A stretch of DNA of 64,000 nucleotides from a virus, in the IMG/VR virus record IMGVR_UViG_3300040801_002731, positions 1 to 64,000 of that record. The stretch is one strand, 5' to 3'. The notes below the pieces were generated by a model. It was not told where the DNA came from and did no database searches. It saw nothing but the letters and a program-made list of their open reading frames with translations. A program made the translations under genes and the position numbers. Within the stretch, counting starts at the first letter, position 1. The number at the start of each line of letters is the position of its first letter. Below, piece after piece: positions 41,896-49,415 of this stretch.

Positions 41896-42843
41896 TCAGT
41901 GGGATAGGTAAATTTTCGAGTCCGTCGGGGCCAAGCTGGGTTGCAGCACAACGCCTCGTTCGTGGACCCTTACATTGGCCGCCGGGTAAACCGCCAGGGC
42001 ATGTCCGAGATTGCGTGCAAACTCAGGCTTGAAGTGCTTCAGTTGGCGCAGACCGCCACCGAATTGCCCGAACAAAGCAGGCCAGCCGAGATCAAGCGGC
42101 TTGTCGAGGATATGAAGGCGCCAGGCGAGCCAACAGTAGATATCCAGGGCCATCGGCTTGCTCGCCAGCTCGCGCACGCCGGCCTCCAGCAGCGGCACCG
42201 GATGCTGGACAAGGCTGGCATAGAACATTTCGTTCAGAACCACTTCCTCGTTCCAGAGCGCGAGCTGGCGCGCGTCGGTCGAGGTCATCAGGATCTCGTC
42301 ATCGACGAAGCTGCCGTTGTGCCGATGCTGAGTCTTCACGCCGTCCTTCTCGTGCGCAAGGAAGAAGGTCAGCTTGCAGGCCGAGATACGCCGGGCCTGC
42401 CGTCGGACTTCGCCATAAGCCGACCCGCCGGTGGGCACGCCCATGTTTTGAAGCCACTGCGCCATTGAGCCGCCCAGCTCCACGCGCCGGCTGCCCGTCT
42501 GTTTCGCTCTCGTCTGGAGATAGATCAGGATCATACGGGCCTTCGAGCCCGCCGGCAGACCGACCGGGGTCTCACCGTCTTCCTCCATGCCGCTTTCGAT
42601 CAGCAGGGTGACGTTGGCACCGGTGCGGCGCCAGATGGTTTCCTTGGGCGTGCGGAGAGGAAGGGAGGTCTGAGAGAAGCCGGAATAGATCAGGTTCAGT
42701 CTGCGGTGATCGTCCTCAAGAACGCGCGCGGCCGAATCGACCAAGTGCCGCTGGTCGATGTCTACAAGCTCCTTCGCCTTCTCTCGGCCATGAGCGAGGA
42801 TGAGGCTGTGTAGATCACCCACCAGGAAACTCCGATCTCGCAA
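41896..42843 (-). CDS. repA: plasmid-type replication initiator RepA
   Basis: 315 residues from a TTG at 42843 with GAGGG just before; a GTG 7 codons in, after CGGAG, is an alternative. The segment R-L-N-L-I-Y-S-G-F-S-Q-T-S-L-P-L and the winged-helix-like continuation (W-L-Q-N-M-G-V-P-T-G-G, L-N-E-M-F-Y, A-L-D-I-Y-C-W-L-A-W-R) match RepA initiators of broad plasmid families (RepA_C). It should bind the iterons directly upstream and open the origin with host DnaA. Confidence 0.88.
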   Translation of the reverse strand: MRDRSFLVGDLHSLILAHGREKAKELVDIDQRHLVDSAARVLEDDHRRLNLIYSGFSQTSLPLRTPKETIWRRTGANVTLLIESGMEEDGETPVGLPAGSKARMILIYLQTRAKQTGSRRVELGGSMAQWLQNMGVPTGGSAYGEVRRQARRISACKLTFFLAHEKDGVKTQHRHNGSFVDDEILMTSTDARQLALWNEEVVLNEMFYASLVQHPVPLLEAGVRELASKPMALDIYCWLAWRLHILDKPLDLGWPALFGQFGGGLRQLKHFKPEFARNLGHALAVYPAANVRVHERGVVLQPSLAPTDSKIYLSH

Positions 42844-42970
42844 ACCCTCAAGAGCAAATCATCCACATGCTCGGAAGTCCAGTCGCCAGTTTCCGACCGA
42901 ACTATTAGGGTTAGGTTTTTAGTTTATATGGAACAGGGTCGGGAACTGGCGAGGGATAACTCGATTCGCC

Positions 42971-42979
42971 TGTGGATAA
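42971..42979 (-). other. DnaA box
   Basis: TGTGGATAA, the exact complement of the TTATCCACA consensus, between iterons 2 and 3. Confidence 0.85.
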
Positions 42980-43035
42980 CCCCCGAGTCGGTCGGAAACT
43001 GGCGAACATCCGGTCGGGAACTGGCGAACTCAGCC

Positions 43036-43044
43036 TGTGGATAA
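43036..43044 (-). other. DnaA box
   Basis: A second exact TTATCCACA box, between iterons 4 and 5. A weaker TGTGGAAAA lies at 43076-43084. Confidence 0.85.
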
Positions 43045-43287
43045 CCTGCTCGGTCGGAAACTGGCGAACATCGCTTGTGGAAAACTTTTGTGGCCCGAGT
43101 CGCAACGGCTGGATATGGGTTTGATGGCACGCGAACGACGGATGTCAGAAATCGGTTCGCCAGTTCCCGACCGCTTCGCACAAACGCTAATGCACGAATG
43201 CGCAGTAGGGCGATTTCGCTAGGGCGATTTTGGGACGTTTGTCGGCGCAATATACGACCGGCACCATTCAAAGCTCGCCAATTTCCG

Positions 43288-43319
43288 ACTGAGCGCATAA
43301 TCTACCTTTTGCGCTCAGT
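43288..43319 (+). promoter_or_regulatory. plus-strand promoter in dyad
   Basis: ACTGAGCGC and GCGCTCAGT, 9-bp arms, enclose ATAATCTACCTTTT; GCATAAT is a -10-like box. The last iteron overlaps its upstream side, so RepA may repress it. Confidence 0.55.
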
Positions 43320-43333
43320 TTTGAGGGGTGAAT

Positions 43334-43702
43334 ATGCGAATCGTCCTGTCGAAAGCCATCATTAAAGATGCGGGTCGCGCGCAAGGAGTCGTTTTGATGG
43401 TGCCCTTTCCGCCGGACCTGCCCAGCCCAGGCCAAATGGAAGAGGGCGAATTAACGAATGCGCAACCTCACGAAATCGCTGCCGCAACGGAGATTGTGCG
43501 TGACCATCTGCCCGACGAGCTGATCATGCGCCACGTTGAGGTCGCGTTTTTGAAACGCCAGAACGCAGAGGGAATGCAATGGCGCGGCGCCATCATGTTT
43601 CATCTGGCGTGCTATGTGATGGGCGGCCGCTTCTACAAGCCCGGCACGCGCTGCCCCGACTTCCTGCATCTGACCTGGCGCTTTCCGCGCGTGGAGTTCT
43701 AA
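43334..43702 (+). CDS. unknown protein, 122 aa, plus strand
   Basis: The ATG at 43334 follows GAGGGGTGAAT; a GTG two codons earlier is less well placed. No recognised domain: a Pro-rich early part, a helical middle with H-V-E-V-A-F-L-K-R, and a compact end with C-P-D-F-L-H-L-T-W-R-F. Divergent from repA across the origin and followed by a strong terminator: likely a plasmid-state gene (copy control, partition or immunity are all possible). Confidence 0.78.
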   Translation: MRIVLSKAIIKDAGRAQGVVLMVPFPPDLPSPGQMEEGELTNAQPHEIAAATEIVRDHLPDELIMRHVEVAFLKRQNAEGMQWRGAIMFHLACYVMGGRFYKPGTRCPDFLHLTWRFPRVEF

Positions 43703-43707
43703 AACAA

Positions 43708-43732
43708 AAGGCGGCCCGAAGGCCGCCTTGTT
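43708..43732 (+). terminator. rho-independent terminator
   Basis: AAGGCGGCC-cgaa-GGCCGCCTT then GTT, 5 nt after the stop of 43334-43702. Confidence 0.85.
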
Positions 43733-43855
43733 CAATGAGGCCGGGGAGGTCGGAGTCTCCCCGGAAGAGCCGAAGTCAGTTGTTTCGCCGACCTAGCTTG
43801 CGCTTGCTTCAATGAGGCCGAGGCGCCGAAGCACCTCGGAAATGGCCGAAGCCAT
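43732..43855 (+). repeat. imperfect direct repeat of two hairpins
   Basis: TTCAATGAGGCCG begins at 43731 and again at 43808. Each copy continues into a hairpin (CCGGGGAG/CTCCCCGG; CCGAGG/CCTCGG) and then GGAA and GCCGAAG. Copies are about 45 bp, 77 bp apart, just upstream of the recombinase. They could be recombination sites or RNA elements of the recombinase leader. Confidence 0.6.
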
Positions 43856-43908
43856 GAACGACAAGCGCGCTTGCAGGGTTACACTGGCATACCAGGAGAG
43901 ACGTGTCA

Positions 43909-44568
43909 ATGCCCCGTCAAGGTCGTCAAGCCCAGACCCTCGATCCCCAGAAACACCTGCCGCTGCTGCTCGCCGAATGCGACAAGAGCCGCTACCCGCA
44001 CCGTGATCGAGTGATCGTTCTGCTCTCTCTGCGCGCCGGGCTGCGGCGCATGGAGATCGCCGGCCTGAAACGCCGACACGTCATGGATGCCTCTGGCGGC
44101 ATCGGCAGTCACATCAACCTGGAGGACAAAATCTGCAAGCAGGGCTCGGGCGGCCGAGTGCCTATTCACCCCGAACTCCGCGAGGCGTTGGCCGAGCTGC
44201 TCCGAAAGGTGCCGGGACAGCCTCATTGGCCTCTGATTCTGTCGGAGCGTGCCGAGACGGCCGCGACGGGCCGCAGATCGACAGCGGGCGCGTTGACCAG
44301 GCCGGCACCAATGGAGGAGCCCTATCACATGCGGGCCGATGCCGTTGGGTATCTGTTCTGGCGGCTCTACAAGAAGGCGGGGCTGATCGGCTGCTCGTCG
44401 CACTCTGGCCGCCGCACATTCGGCACCCTGGCGGCGCGGCGCGCCATGAAGACGCCGGGCGGTTCGATCAGGGACGTGCAGGTCCTGCTGCGCCACAAGA
44501 ACCTCGCCACGACCCAGAAATACATCGAGGCCAACAGCGAGGTTCACGAGGCGCTGATTGACTTTTGA
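43909..44568 (+). CDS. tyrosine recombinase, catalytic domain only
   Basis: 219 residues from the ATG at 43909 (AGGAG 10 nt upstream; GTG at 43903 is an alternative). Conserved tetrad: R in A-G-L-R-R-M-E-I (about 46), H-S-G-R-R (H-x-x-R), H in L-L-R-H-K-N-L-A-T-T-Q and the nucleophile Y in K-Y-I-E. The N-terminal arm/core-binding domain found in integrases of about 350 residues is missing. By analogy to Cre in P1 it may resolve multimers of a plasmid prophage; integration is also possible. Confidence 0.88.
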   Translation: MPRQGRQAQTLDPQKHLPLLLAECDKSRYPHRDRVIVLLSLRAGLRRMEIAGLKRRHVMDASGGIGSHINLEDKICKQGSGGRVPIHPELREALAELLRKVPGQPHWPLILSERAETAATGRRSTAGALTRPAPMEEPYHMRADAVGYLFWRLYKKAGLIGCSSHSGRRTFGTLAARRAMKTPGGSIRDVQVLLRHKNLATTQKYIEANSEVHEALIDF

Positions 44569-44570
44569 TG

Positions 44571-44915
44571 TCAGTGCATGGGCACGGAGACGTCCTTTTT
44601 CGGCTGTCTCTGACGTCGTTCGAGCCGTTCCGTCACCTGCAATGCGCGCTTGTAAAAAATTGGGTCTCTGGTGCGTGGCGGCTCGTCATACATACCTTCG
44701 TAAAAAAACTGAACGGGAACCCTGAGAGCATCGCTTATCAAAAGCAAAATATGAGCATCTGGAAAAAAACATCCGCGCTCTATCTCGTCCAAAGAGGCCA
44801 CATCAAGATTTATCTGCTGAGATAATTCCTCTGCCGTCAAACTAATTTCGATGCGCCTTAGCGCAATTTTTGCGCCAATGTGGCGCGCTAAATGCTCTTT
44901 CGCGATCGGCTTCAT
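44571..44915 (-). CDS. XRE-family regulator
   Basis: 114 residues from the ATG at 44915, where GAGGGG is well placed; an ATG 6 codons earlier is not. HTH region: I-S-L-T-A-E-E-L-S-Q-Q-I-N-L-D-V-A-S-L-D-E-I-E-R-G (about 22-46), then D-A-L-R-V-P-V-Q-F-F-Y-E, typical of Rhizobiales XRE proteins. It converges with the recombinase gene, the two stops 2 nt apart. Likely controls the plasmid module. Confidence 0.85.
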   Translation of the reverse strand: MKPIAKEHLARHIGAKIALRRIEISLTAEELSQQINLDVASLDEIERGCFFPDAHILLLISDALRVPVQFFYEGMYDEPPRTRDPIFYKRALQVTERLERRQRQPKKDVSVPMH

Positions 44916-45010
44916 GAAAAGCCCCTCTTTCAAGTTTCAGACAGAAAGACGTTATTTCAATGCTACAGGACAATCAAGCGGAAACGCGCGGCGGACTTTG
45001 TTTCGCATAG

Positions 45011-45039
45011 AAAAAGGGGCGACCCTGTTGGCCGCCCCT
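45011..45039 (-). terminator. rho-independent terminator
   Basis: AGGGGCG and CGCCCCT with five T on the minus strand, 44 nt after the stop of 45083-45349. CCTCCGTGTG, the complement of the common leader CACACGGAGG, lies just before the stem (45041-45050), as at the terminator at 53427. Confidence 0.8.
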
Positions 45040-45082
45040 GCACACGGAGGAAGAACATGCCCTGTAACCCTGGGCAGGGAAC

Positions 45083-45349
45083 TTAGAACAAACCGTGCTC
45101 CTTCCTGTCTTCAGACAATGGTTCGCCGCGCAACACATGCCGCTCCAAGAAATCGGCCCGATCGTTCCAACCGTCAATGATCTTTTGCAGCTCGGCACGC
45201 TTTTCGGCGGTCGTCGCCATTGCTTCAAAGTCTCGCGCGTGTTCGCGGAACTGTGCAACCAAATGTCCGACGATTTCGGGCGGCAGGTCAAGCTGCTCCG
45301 GCGTGATCAGCAACGCCTTGGCCCGTCGGATCATGGCTTCCGACGGCAT
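45083..45349 (-). CDS. unknown helical protein, 88 aa
   Basis: ATG overlapping the ligase stop. Helices with A-K-A-L-L-I and A-E-K-R-A-E-L-Q-K-I-I-D-G-W-N-D. Last gene of the ligase operon. Its end, K-E-H-G-L-F, is not the W-G tail. Not recognised. Confidence 0.75.
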   Translation of the reverse strand: MPSEAMIRRAKALLITPEQLDLPPEIVGHLVAQFREHARDFEAMATTAEKRAELQKIIDGWNDRADFLERHVLRGEPLSEDRKEHGLF

Positions 45350-46752
45350 CACGCAGCCTCCTCAATGCCGGCGTCCTTATCGTCGCGCCAGGCCACGAAG
45401 CGCGGATGACGCAAGCTGCCGTCAGGCGTCTTCTCGTGGTATTCGACCTCGATCAGCCGGCCAAGCACCTCGGGGTTCGGCCCAGGCGACGGCCAGTGTC
45501 GAACAGCCTGGTCACGCTGGAACGCCTCCCACAGACGACGACGCTCCTCGTCCGTGAAGCCGCCGCCCACGCGCACCTCGACACCATCGACGTCCACGAT
45601 CAGGCCGCCGAGCTGACCCTCATACTTGCCCGTGCCCTCGAAGGCGCCGGTGACGCGGACGTCGACGCTCTCCTCGGCCTTCATCTTCATCCAGCCGAAA
45701 GAGCGCTTCTTCTGGTAGAAGCCATCCAGCGGCTTGACGATAGCGCCCTCCAGACCCCGGTCACGGAAGGTCTGGTAATAGGTCTGGATCTCGTCAACGG
45801 AATTAACGAGGTAGCGCGGCACGAGCTTCAGAGGCGATTCGGGCAGCGCGTGCCGCAGAACGTGTTCAGTGAAGCCCCGCCGCACCTTGTAAGGCAGCTT
45901 GATGTCCGCGCTCGCGCCGGCGAACAGACCGTATGGCAGGGCGTCGAAGACATTGAACACAGCATCCTCGGCCAGCTCGTCCTTGCGACGAACGGCACCG
46001 GTGGTCTCGTTGAAGTTACCCGAAACAACCTCGCCGTCCAGCACCAGCCGCGGCTTGTCGTCGCCAAGCAGCTTCCAATAGACCTCGCGCAGCTTCTCCG
46101 GGATGCCAAGCTCCACAGCCGTCTCGGCGTTCTGCACGCCCGCCCGAGCGCCATCCAGCATGGTCAAAACGGGCAAAACGAGGTGATCGAGCGAGGTGAA
46201 CGGCTTGCCGGTGCGCGAATAGAACCGGACGTCCCCATTCTGTGCGACCGCGATGACCCGCAGGCCGTCCAGCTTGGGCTCGACGGCTGCCGGCCAGGTC
46301 ACGATCCGCTTGACCTCATACTTGTGCGCCAACATGACGTCGAAGGTCGGGATCAAACCGGGCTTGACCTTGTTGATCGTCTTGACGCTGATTCCGCACC
46401 GCAGATCCTTGCTGAGAATGCGGAATAGAAGATCGCTGCTCGGCTGATCGAGGACGTCGACCATCCACTCACGCACGCAGACCTGGGCCGCGTTGCCGGT
46501 GAACGTGCGATCCGCCAGGGCGTCCAGGGCGGCCCAGACCTTGCTGGCCTCTGTGATCTGCTGTCGACCCGCCGCTTTGGCGCGCGGCGGCGTCACACCA
46601 AAGGTGATGAAGGGGTTGTAGGCGTAGATCAGCGCCCGCTGAAACACCGGGTCATCAATGACCCGCTTCAGCATGTCCTCCTTTGCGATCCGGCTCTTGT
46701 CGGCCGCGATGCGGTCGAGATAAGCCAGAACGTCGGTTCCATTCATCGACAT
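45349..46752 (-). CDS. ATP-dependent DNA ligase
   Basis: 467 residues. E-P-K-L-D-G-L-R (about 157-164) is motif I with the adenylated Lys; R-F-Y-S-R-T-G-K-P is motif Ia, L-D-G-E-V-V-S motif III, E-G-A-I-V-K motif IV and W-M-K-M-K motif V; an OB-fold end follows. T4-gp30-like in layout, with a helical N-terminal domain. Seals Okazaki nicks; no NAD-type ligase is seen here. Confidence 0.95.
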   Translation of the reverse strand: MSMNGTDVLAYLDRIAADKSRIAKEDMLKRVIDDPVFQRALIYAYNPFITFGVTPPRAKAAGRQQITEASKVWAALDALADRTFTGNAAQVCVREWMVDVLDQPSSDLLFRILSKDLRCGISVKTINKVKPGLIPTFDVMLAHKYEVKRIVTWPAAVEPKLDGLRVIAVAQNGDVRFYSRTGKPFTSLDHLVLPVLTMLDGARAGVQNAETAVELGIPEKLREVYWKLLGDDKPRLVLDGEVVSGNFNETTGAVRRKDELAEDAVFNVFDALPYGLFAGASADIKLPYKVRRGFTEHVLRHALPESPLKLVPRYLVNSVDEIQTYYQTFRDRGLEGAIVKPLDGFYQKKRSFGWMKMKAEESVDVRVTGAFEGTGKYEGQLGGLIVDVDGVEVRVGGGFTDEERRRLWEAFQRDQAVRHWPSPGPNPEVLGRLIEVEYHEKTPDGSLRHPRFVAWRDDKDAGIEEAA

Positions 46753-47297
46753 CAGGCAGCGTCCTTTGTTGCTTCGTTGATGGCGGCGGTCATGTCGCCG
46801 CGGGTGGCCGCTTCGACAGTGGCATCAGTGGTCGCGGAAGCCTTGTGGGTTGCAGAGCCGCGCGAAACGGCCGCGGCGCGCTTCCGGCGCTTGCCCGTCT
46901 CGATCTTTGCCAATTCGCTGCGTGGCATGGTCGCGGCCTCGATCGCCGCGATTTCGTTGGCAGAACAGCCAAACCGTTTCAGATCGCGCTCCAGCACCAT
47001 GACCGGCATGACGTCGCTGATGATCTCCTGGGACAGCGACCCCACGGTTGGTGTCGTCGAGAAGTAGGCTTCCTTTTGAGTGCGAATGGCCTCTTTGATC
47101 ATGTAGTGGATCGGGCACTTGTTGGCCGACAAGCAGGCATTGCAACCCGGCCGCTTGGGGTGCGGCTGCCCCTTCATGAAGGTCTCGTGGACCTTGAAGC
47201 AGATGCGCGCCTGAACATTCAGCTTGAACACCGGGCACTCGAACTGAAACAAATTATCCGGTCGCGCCATCCGAGAATAACCGTATTGGTAGCTCAT
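46752..47297 (-). CDS. unknown Cys-containing protein, 181 aa
   Basis: ATG with GGAGGCTGAAAAGC. C at 21, 33, 52, 55 and 61 (C-N-A-C-L-S-A-N-K-C-P) suggest a zinc or Fe-S site. The middle is helical, the end Ala/Thr-rich and basic. Overlaps the ligase start. Not recognised. Confidence 0.75.
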   Translation of the reverse strand: MSYQYGYSRMARPDNLFQFECPVFKLNVQARICFKVHETFMKGQPHPKRPGCNACLSANKCPIHYMIKEAIRTQKEAYFSTTPTVGSLSQEIISDVMPVMVLERDLKRFGCSANEIAAIEAATMPRSELAKIETGKRRKRAAAVSRGSATHKASATTDATVEAATRGDMTAAINEATKDAA

Positions 47298-47324
47298 GCT
47301 TTTCAGCCTCCGTGTGCGAGCGCG

Positions 47325-47834
47325 TCAGAAGGAACCCCACAGCGGGTTTGCGGCGATCTGTTCCGTAACGGTCATTGAAGGGGGCGTCTCATCGACGAGC
47401 TTGGGTTTGCGCGGCCCGGCGCCGGTCGGGTTGCCCTCGTCGTCCCAGCGGGGCTCAGCGGCGCTCTTGGCGCCGACGAACTCGGCGGGATCAACGTCCG
47501 GCAGCAGATCAGGCAGATACGAGCCCATCTCGCGCCAGTAGCCCGGCCCGACCGCTTCGCGCAGCTCGGCAACGCTGTTGACCGTCCTATCGGTCTGCTT
47601 GGTCGGGCTATAGCCGCGACCGGATTTCTCCCGGATAACCTTGTCGTATTCAGCGGTGACCCTGGTCGTGTCGCCACCGATGAACTGGAGCTGACCCCAG
47701 GCGCCGGTCTTGCCCCAGCGCTTGACCAGCAGCCCACGTTCATCGCCGTTGCTCGCGGCGATCAATAATGTGTGATACTCCTTCGTTCCGCCTCTGTGAT
47801 CGAAGGAGCGCTTTGTGACCTTCAGCGGGAACAT
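47325..47834 (-). CDS. WGR-domain protein with C-terminal NPLWGSF tail
   Basis: 169 residues from the ATG at 47834 (CACACGGAGAGCGCACA). K-R-W-G-K-T-G-A-W-G-Q inside residues 48-60 is the WGR core, a DNA-end-binding fold known from PARPs and bacterial proteins. A disordered acidic/Pro stretch leads to the final A-N-P-L-W-G-S-F. The combination suggests a DNA-bound adaptor that recruits a partner through its tail. First gene of the ligase operon. Confidence 0.85.
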   Translation of the reverse strand: MFPLKVTKRSFDHRGGTKEYHTLLIAASNGDERGLLVKRWGKTGAWGQLQFIGGDTTRVTAEYDKVIREKSGRGYSPTKQTDRTVNSVAELREAVGPGYWREMGSYLPDLLPDVDPAEFVGAKSAAEPRWDDEGNPTGAGPRKPKLVDETPPSMTVTEQIAANPLWGSF

Positions 47835-47869
47835 TGTGCGCTCTCCGTGTGCTTTCGCGTGCATGATCA

Positions 47870-47909
47870 ATATAGCGACGAGCGCTTGGGCATACGTCAG
47901 GATTGATTG
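47870..47909 (-). promoter_or_regulatory. dyad operator 17 with CGCTATATTG promoter
   Basis: ACGTCAG-GA-TTGATTG (47894-47909) upstream of ATGCCCAAGCGC...CGTCGCTATATTG on the minus strand; nearly identical to the element at 12681-12740. Confidence 0.75.
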
Positions 47910-47935
47910 ATCTTTTCACGGAAATGAGAGCCCGC

Positions 47936-48337
47936 TTAGTCGCAGTAGCGGGGCAGCGTCATGTGTCGCGCTTGGGGCTGTTCCGAGGTCGCGTAAAGAC
48001 CGCCCGAGAAGGCAGGGCAATCTCGTCCCAAGCCAGCCTCGACCAGCGCCTCCGCAACGTCCTGATTGCCCAGCCAGCAACGTGCGACGATCCTGTCGTG
48101 AGATCGTCCCTTGCGCGCGCAGACAACCACCTGCCCCAAAACAAGACGCTCCATGAACGCCTTGGCCTGCTCTCCACCAGGCTCCCGCAGCTCCGGCGCG
48201 TGAAGTCCCCACAGCCGCACCGGCTGCCCGCCGACGATGAACGTGTCCCCGTCCCGGACGTGCCCGACCCTGCCCGATAGACCATCAGCGGCAGCGGGTG
48301 TTGCGACCAGCACGAGACAGAGAAGAATGCGCAGCAT
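47936..48337 (-). CDS. secreted thermonuclease-like protein
   Basis: 133 residues. L-R-I-L-L-C-L-V-L-V-A-T-P-A-A-A-D (2-18) is a signal peptide. The SNase fold follows: V-R-D-G-D-T-F (Asp pair for Ca), R-L-W-G-L-H-A-P-E (catalytic Arg and Glu) and D-R-I-V-A-R-C (second Arg). It would cut nucleic acid in the periplasm or outside. Location in a replication operon is unusual. Confidence 0.88.
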   Translation of the reverse strand: MLRILLCLVLVATPAAADGLSGRVGHVRDGDTFIVGGQPVRLWGLHAPELREPGGEQAKAFMERLVLGQVVVCARKGRSHDRIVARCWLGNQDVAEALVEAGLGRDCPAFSGGLYATSEQPQARHMTLPRYCD

Positions 48338-48344
48338 GATGGCC

Positions 48345-49415
48345 TCAACGATAAGGGTTTCGCAGGCGCCAACGAACGACCTGAGCCGATGTGACGGGCG
48401 CGGCCTGCCAGATGGCCTGACGCACCACGTCCGGCCTGGCCTCGTTGGGGTCGAGCCCCTTCGGCAGCAGGGCAACTTTGGCACGCAGGCCGATCTTGCC
48501 CAACAGCAGACCGGCATCCGCCGCTGCGTTCAGCGCGGCGGTCTCCCCGTCCCAACAGAAGACCACCTCCTCCACACCGCGCCGGCGTAGCTCCAGAAAC
48601 GCGCCGAGCTGATCCGAACCGCCGCCGGCCGACAGATGCTTGCCGAAGGTGCCGATGGGCACGATATCGCGCAGCTCGGGCTCCCCATCGACGGCGACCT
48701 TCAGCGCCATGACGTCGAAGGCGCCTTCGCCGACCACCACCCGCCTCGTGCGGATCACGTTGTGGCCGTTGTAGAGGAACCGCCCGGTGGCCGGCAGCGT
48801 GGCAGGGAACAGGTATTTCCGGTCGCTCGTGCCGGTGACGTCACGGCCCTGGAAGGTGACCAGCTTGCCGTCGAGATCGAACACCGGGATGATGACCCGC
48901 TGCCCGAAATTCTGACCGCCGCGGCTGCCATCCTCCTTGGTGTAGTTCCACCAGGCGTCCTCGCAGTAGCGCAGGTGAAAGTAGCCGGCCATGTCGGCGT
49001 CAATGCCTCGCCTTTCCAGATAGACGAGATTCTGCCCCTCGTAGGGCAGAGGGATCGAGGCGGGCAGGTGGATCTTGTCGGGAATCTCCACGGCGGCCGT
49101 GGTGGTGCGCCGCGGGCGCCAGCCCTGCTCGTGCAGGACTTCCCGGATATGCCGGAAGGTTTCGGCGTTGTTCATCCCGGTGTGGTGCTGGATGAACCCC
49201 CATTTGCTGAAGGTTTCCGAACACACGAAACAGTTACCGAGACCGGTCTCGGCGTTGATGTAGGTGCGCCAGCGGCTGTCGCCGCACGCCGGGCACTCCT
49301 TCAGATTCAACTGTGCGCCGTTCTGACCGGACGTGACCTTGTAGGTTAACCCCTCGCGCTCGGCATAGAACTCCATGTCGAGCCGGTTCAGCATCTCCCT
49401 GAGATCGTCAGCCAT
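48345..49415 (-). CDS. DnaG-type primase
   Basis: 356 residues. Zinc-binding C-P-A-C (41-44) and C-F-V-C (62-65); TOPRIM core with V-V-V-G-E-G-A-F-D-V-M-A-L and V-V-F-C-W-D-G-E-T-A-A, the acidic catalytic residues. Shorter than DnaG (about 580) and without a helicase-interaction domain, as in phage primases. Makes RNA primers together with the helicase at 49963-51336. Confidence 0.92.
   Translation of the reverse strand: MADDLREMLNRLDMEFYAEREGLTYKVTSGQNGAQLNLKECPACGDSRWRTYINAETGLGNCFVCSETFSKWGFIQHHTGMNNAETFRHIREVLHEQGWRPRRTTTAAVEIPDKIHLPASIPLPYEGQNLVYLERRGIDADMAGYFHLRYCEDAWWNYTKEDGSRGGQNFGQRVIIPVFDLDGKLVTFQGRDVTGTSDRKYLFPATLPATGRFLYNGHNVIRTRRVVVGEGAFDVMALKVAVDGEPELRDIVPIGTFGKHLSAGGGSDQLGAFLELRRRGVEEVVFCWDGETAALNAAADAGLLLGKIGLRAKVALLPKGLDPNEARPDVVRQAIWQAAPVTSAQVVRWRLRNPYR

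Larger units (their letters stand above)
42883..43289. repeat. seven RepA iterons
   Basis: Consensus GTCGGRAACTGGCGA. Copies: 42883-42897 (minus), 42938-42952, 42991-43005, 43013-43027, 43053-43067 (plus), 43157-43171 and 43275-43289 (minus; the last has one change). Spacings of 53, 22 and 40 bp between the direct copies include two near whole helical turns. The outer inverted copies probably serve in repA autoregulation or origin pairing. Confidence 0.92.
42844..43333. other. iteron-type replication origin
   Basis: 490 bp between divergent repA and the plus-strand gene at 43334. Contains seven iterons, two perfect DnaA boxes and a weaker third, and an AT-rich tract with TTAGGGTTAGGTTTTTAG (about 42905-42930). 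All parts of a theta-type plasmid origin are present. Confidence 0.85.

Noticed and set aside
42883-43289. Possible CRISPR array
   Set aside because: Repeats are 15 bp, unevenly spaced (22-118 bp) and in both orientations, with DnaA boxes between: an iteron origin. No cas genes.
42911-43298. Minus-strand frames through the origin with repeated Phe/Pro/Thr motifs
   Set aside because: The repeats in the translation are the iterons read as codons; no ribosome site.
44974-45291. 105-codon minus-strand frame over the terminator at 45011
   Set aside because: It runs through the ligase-operon gene 45083-45349 in another frame and through the terminator hairpin.
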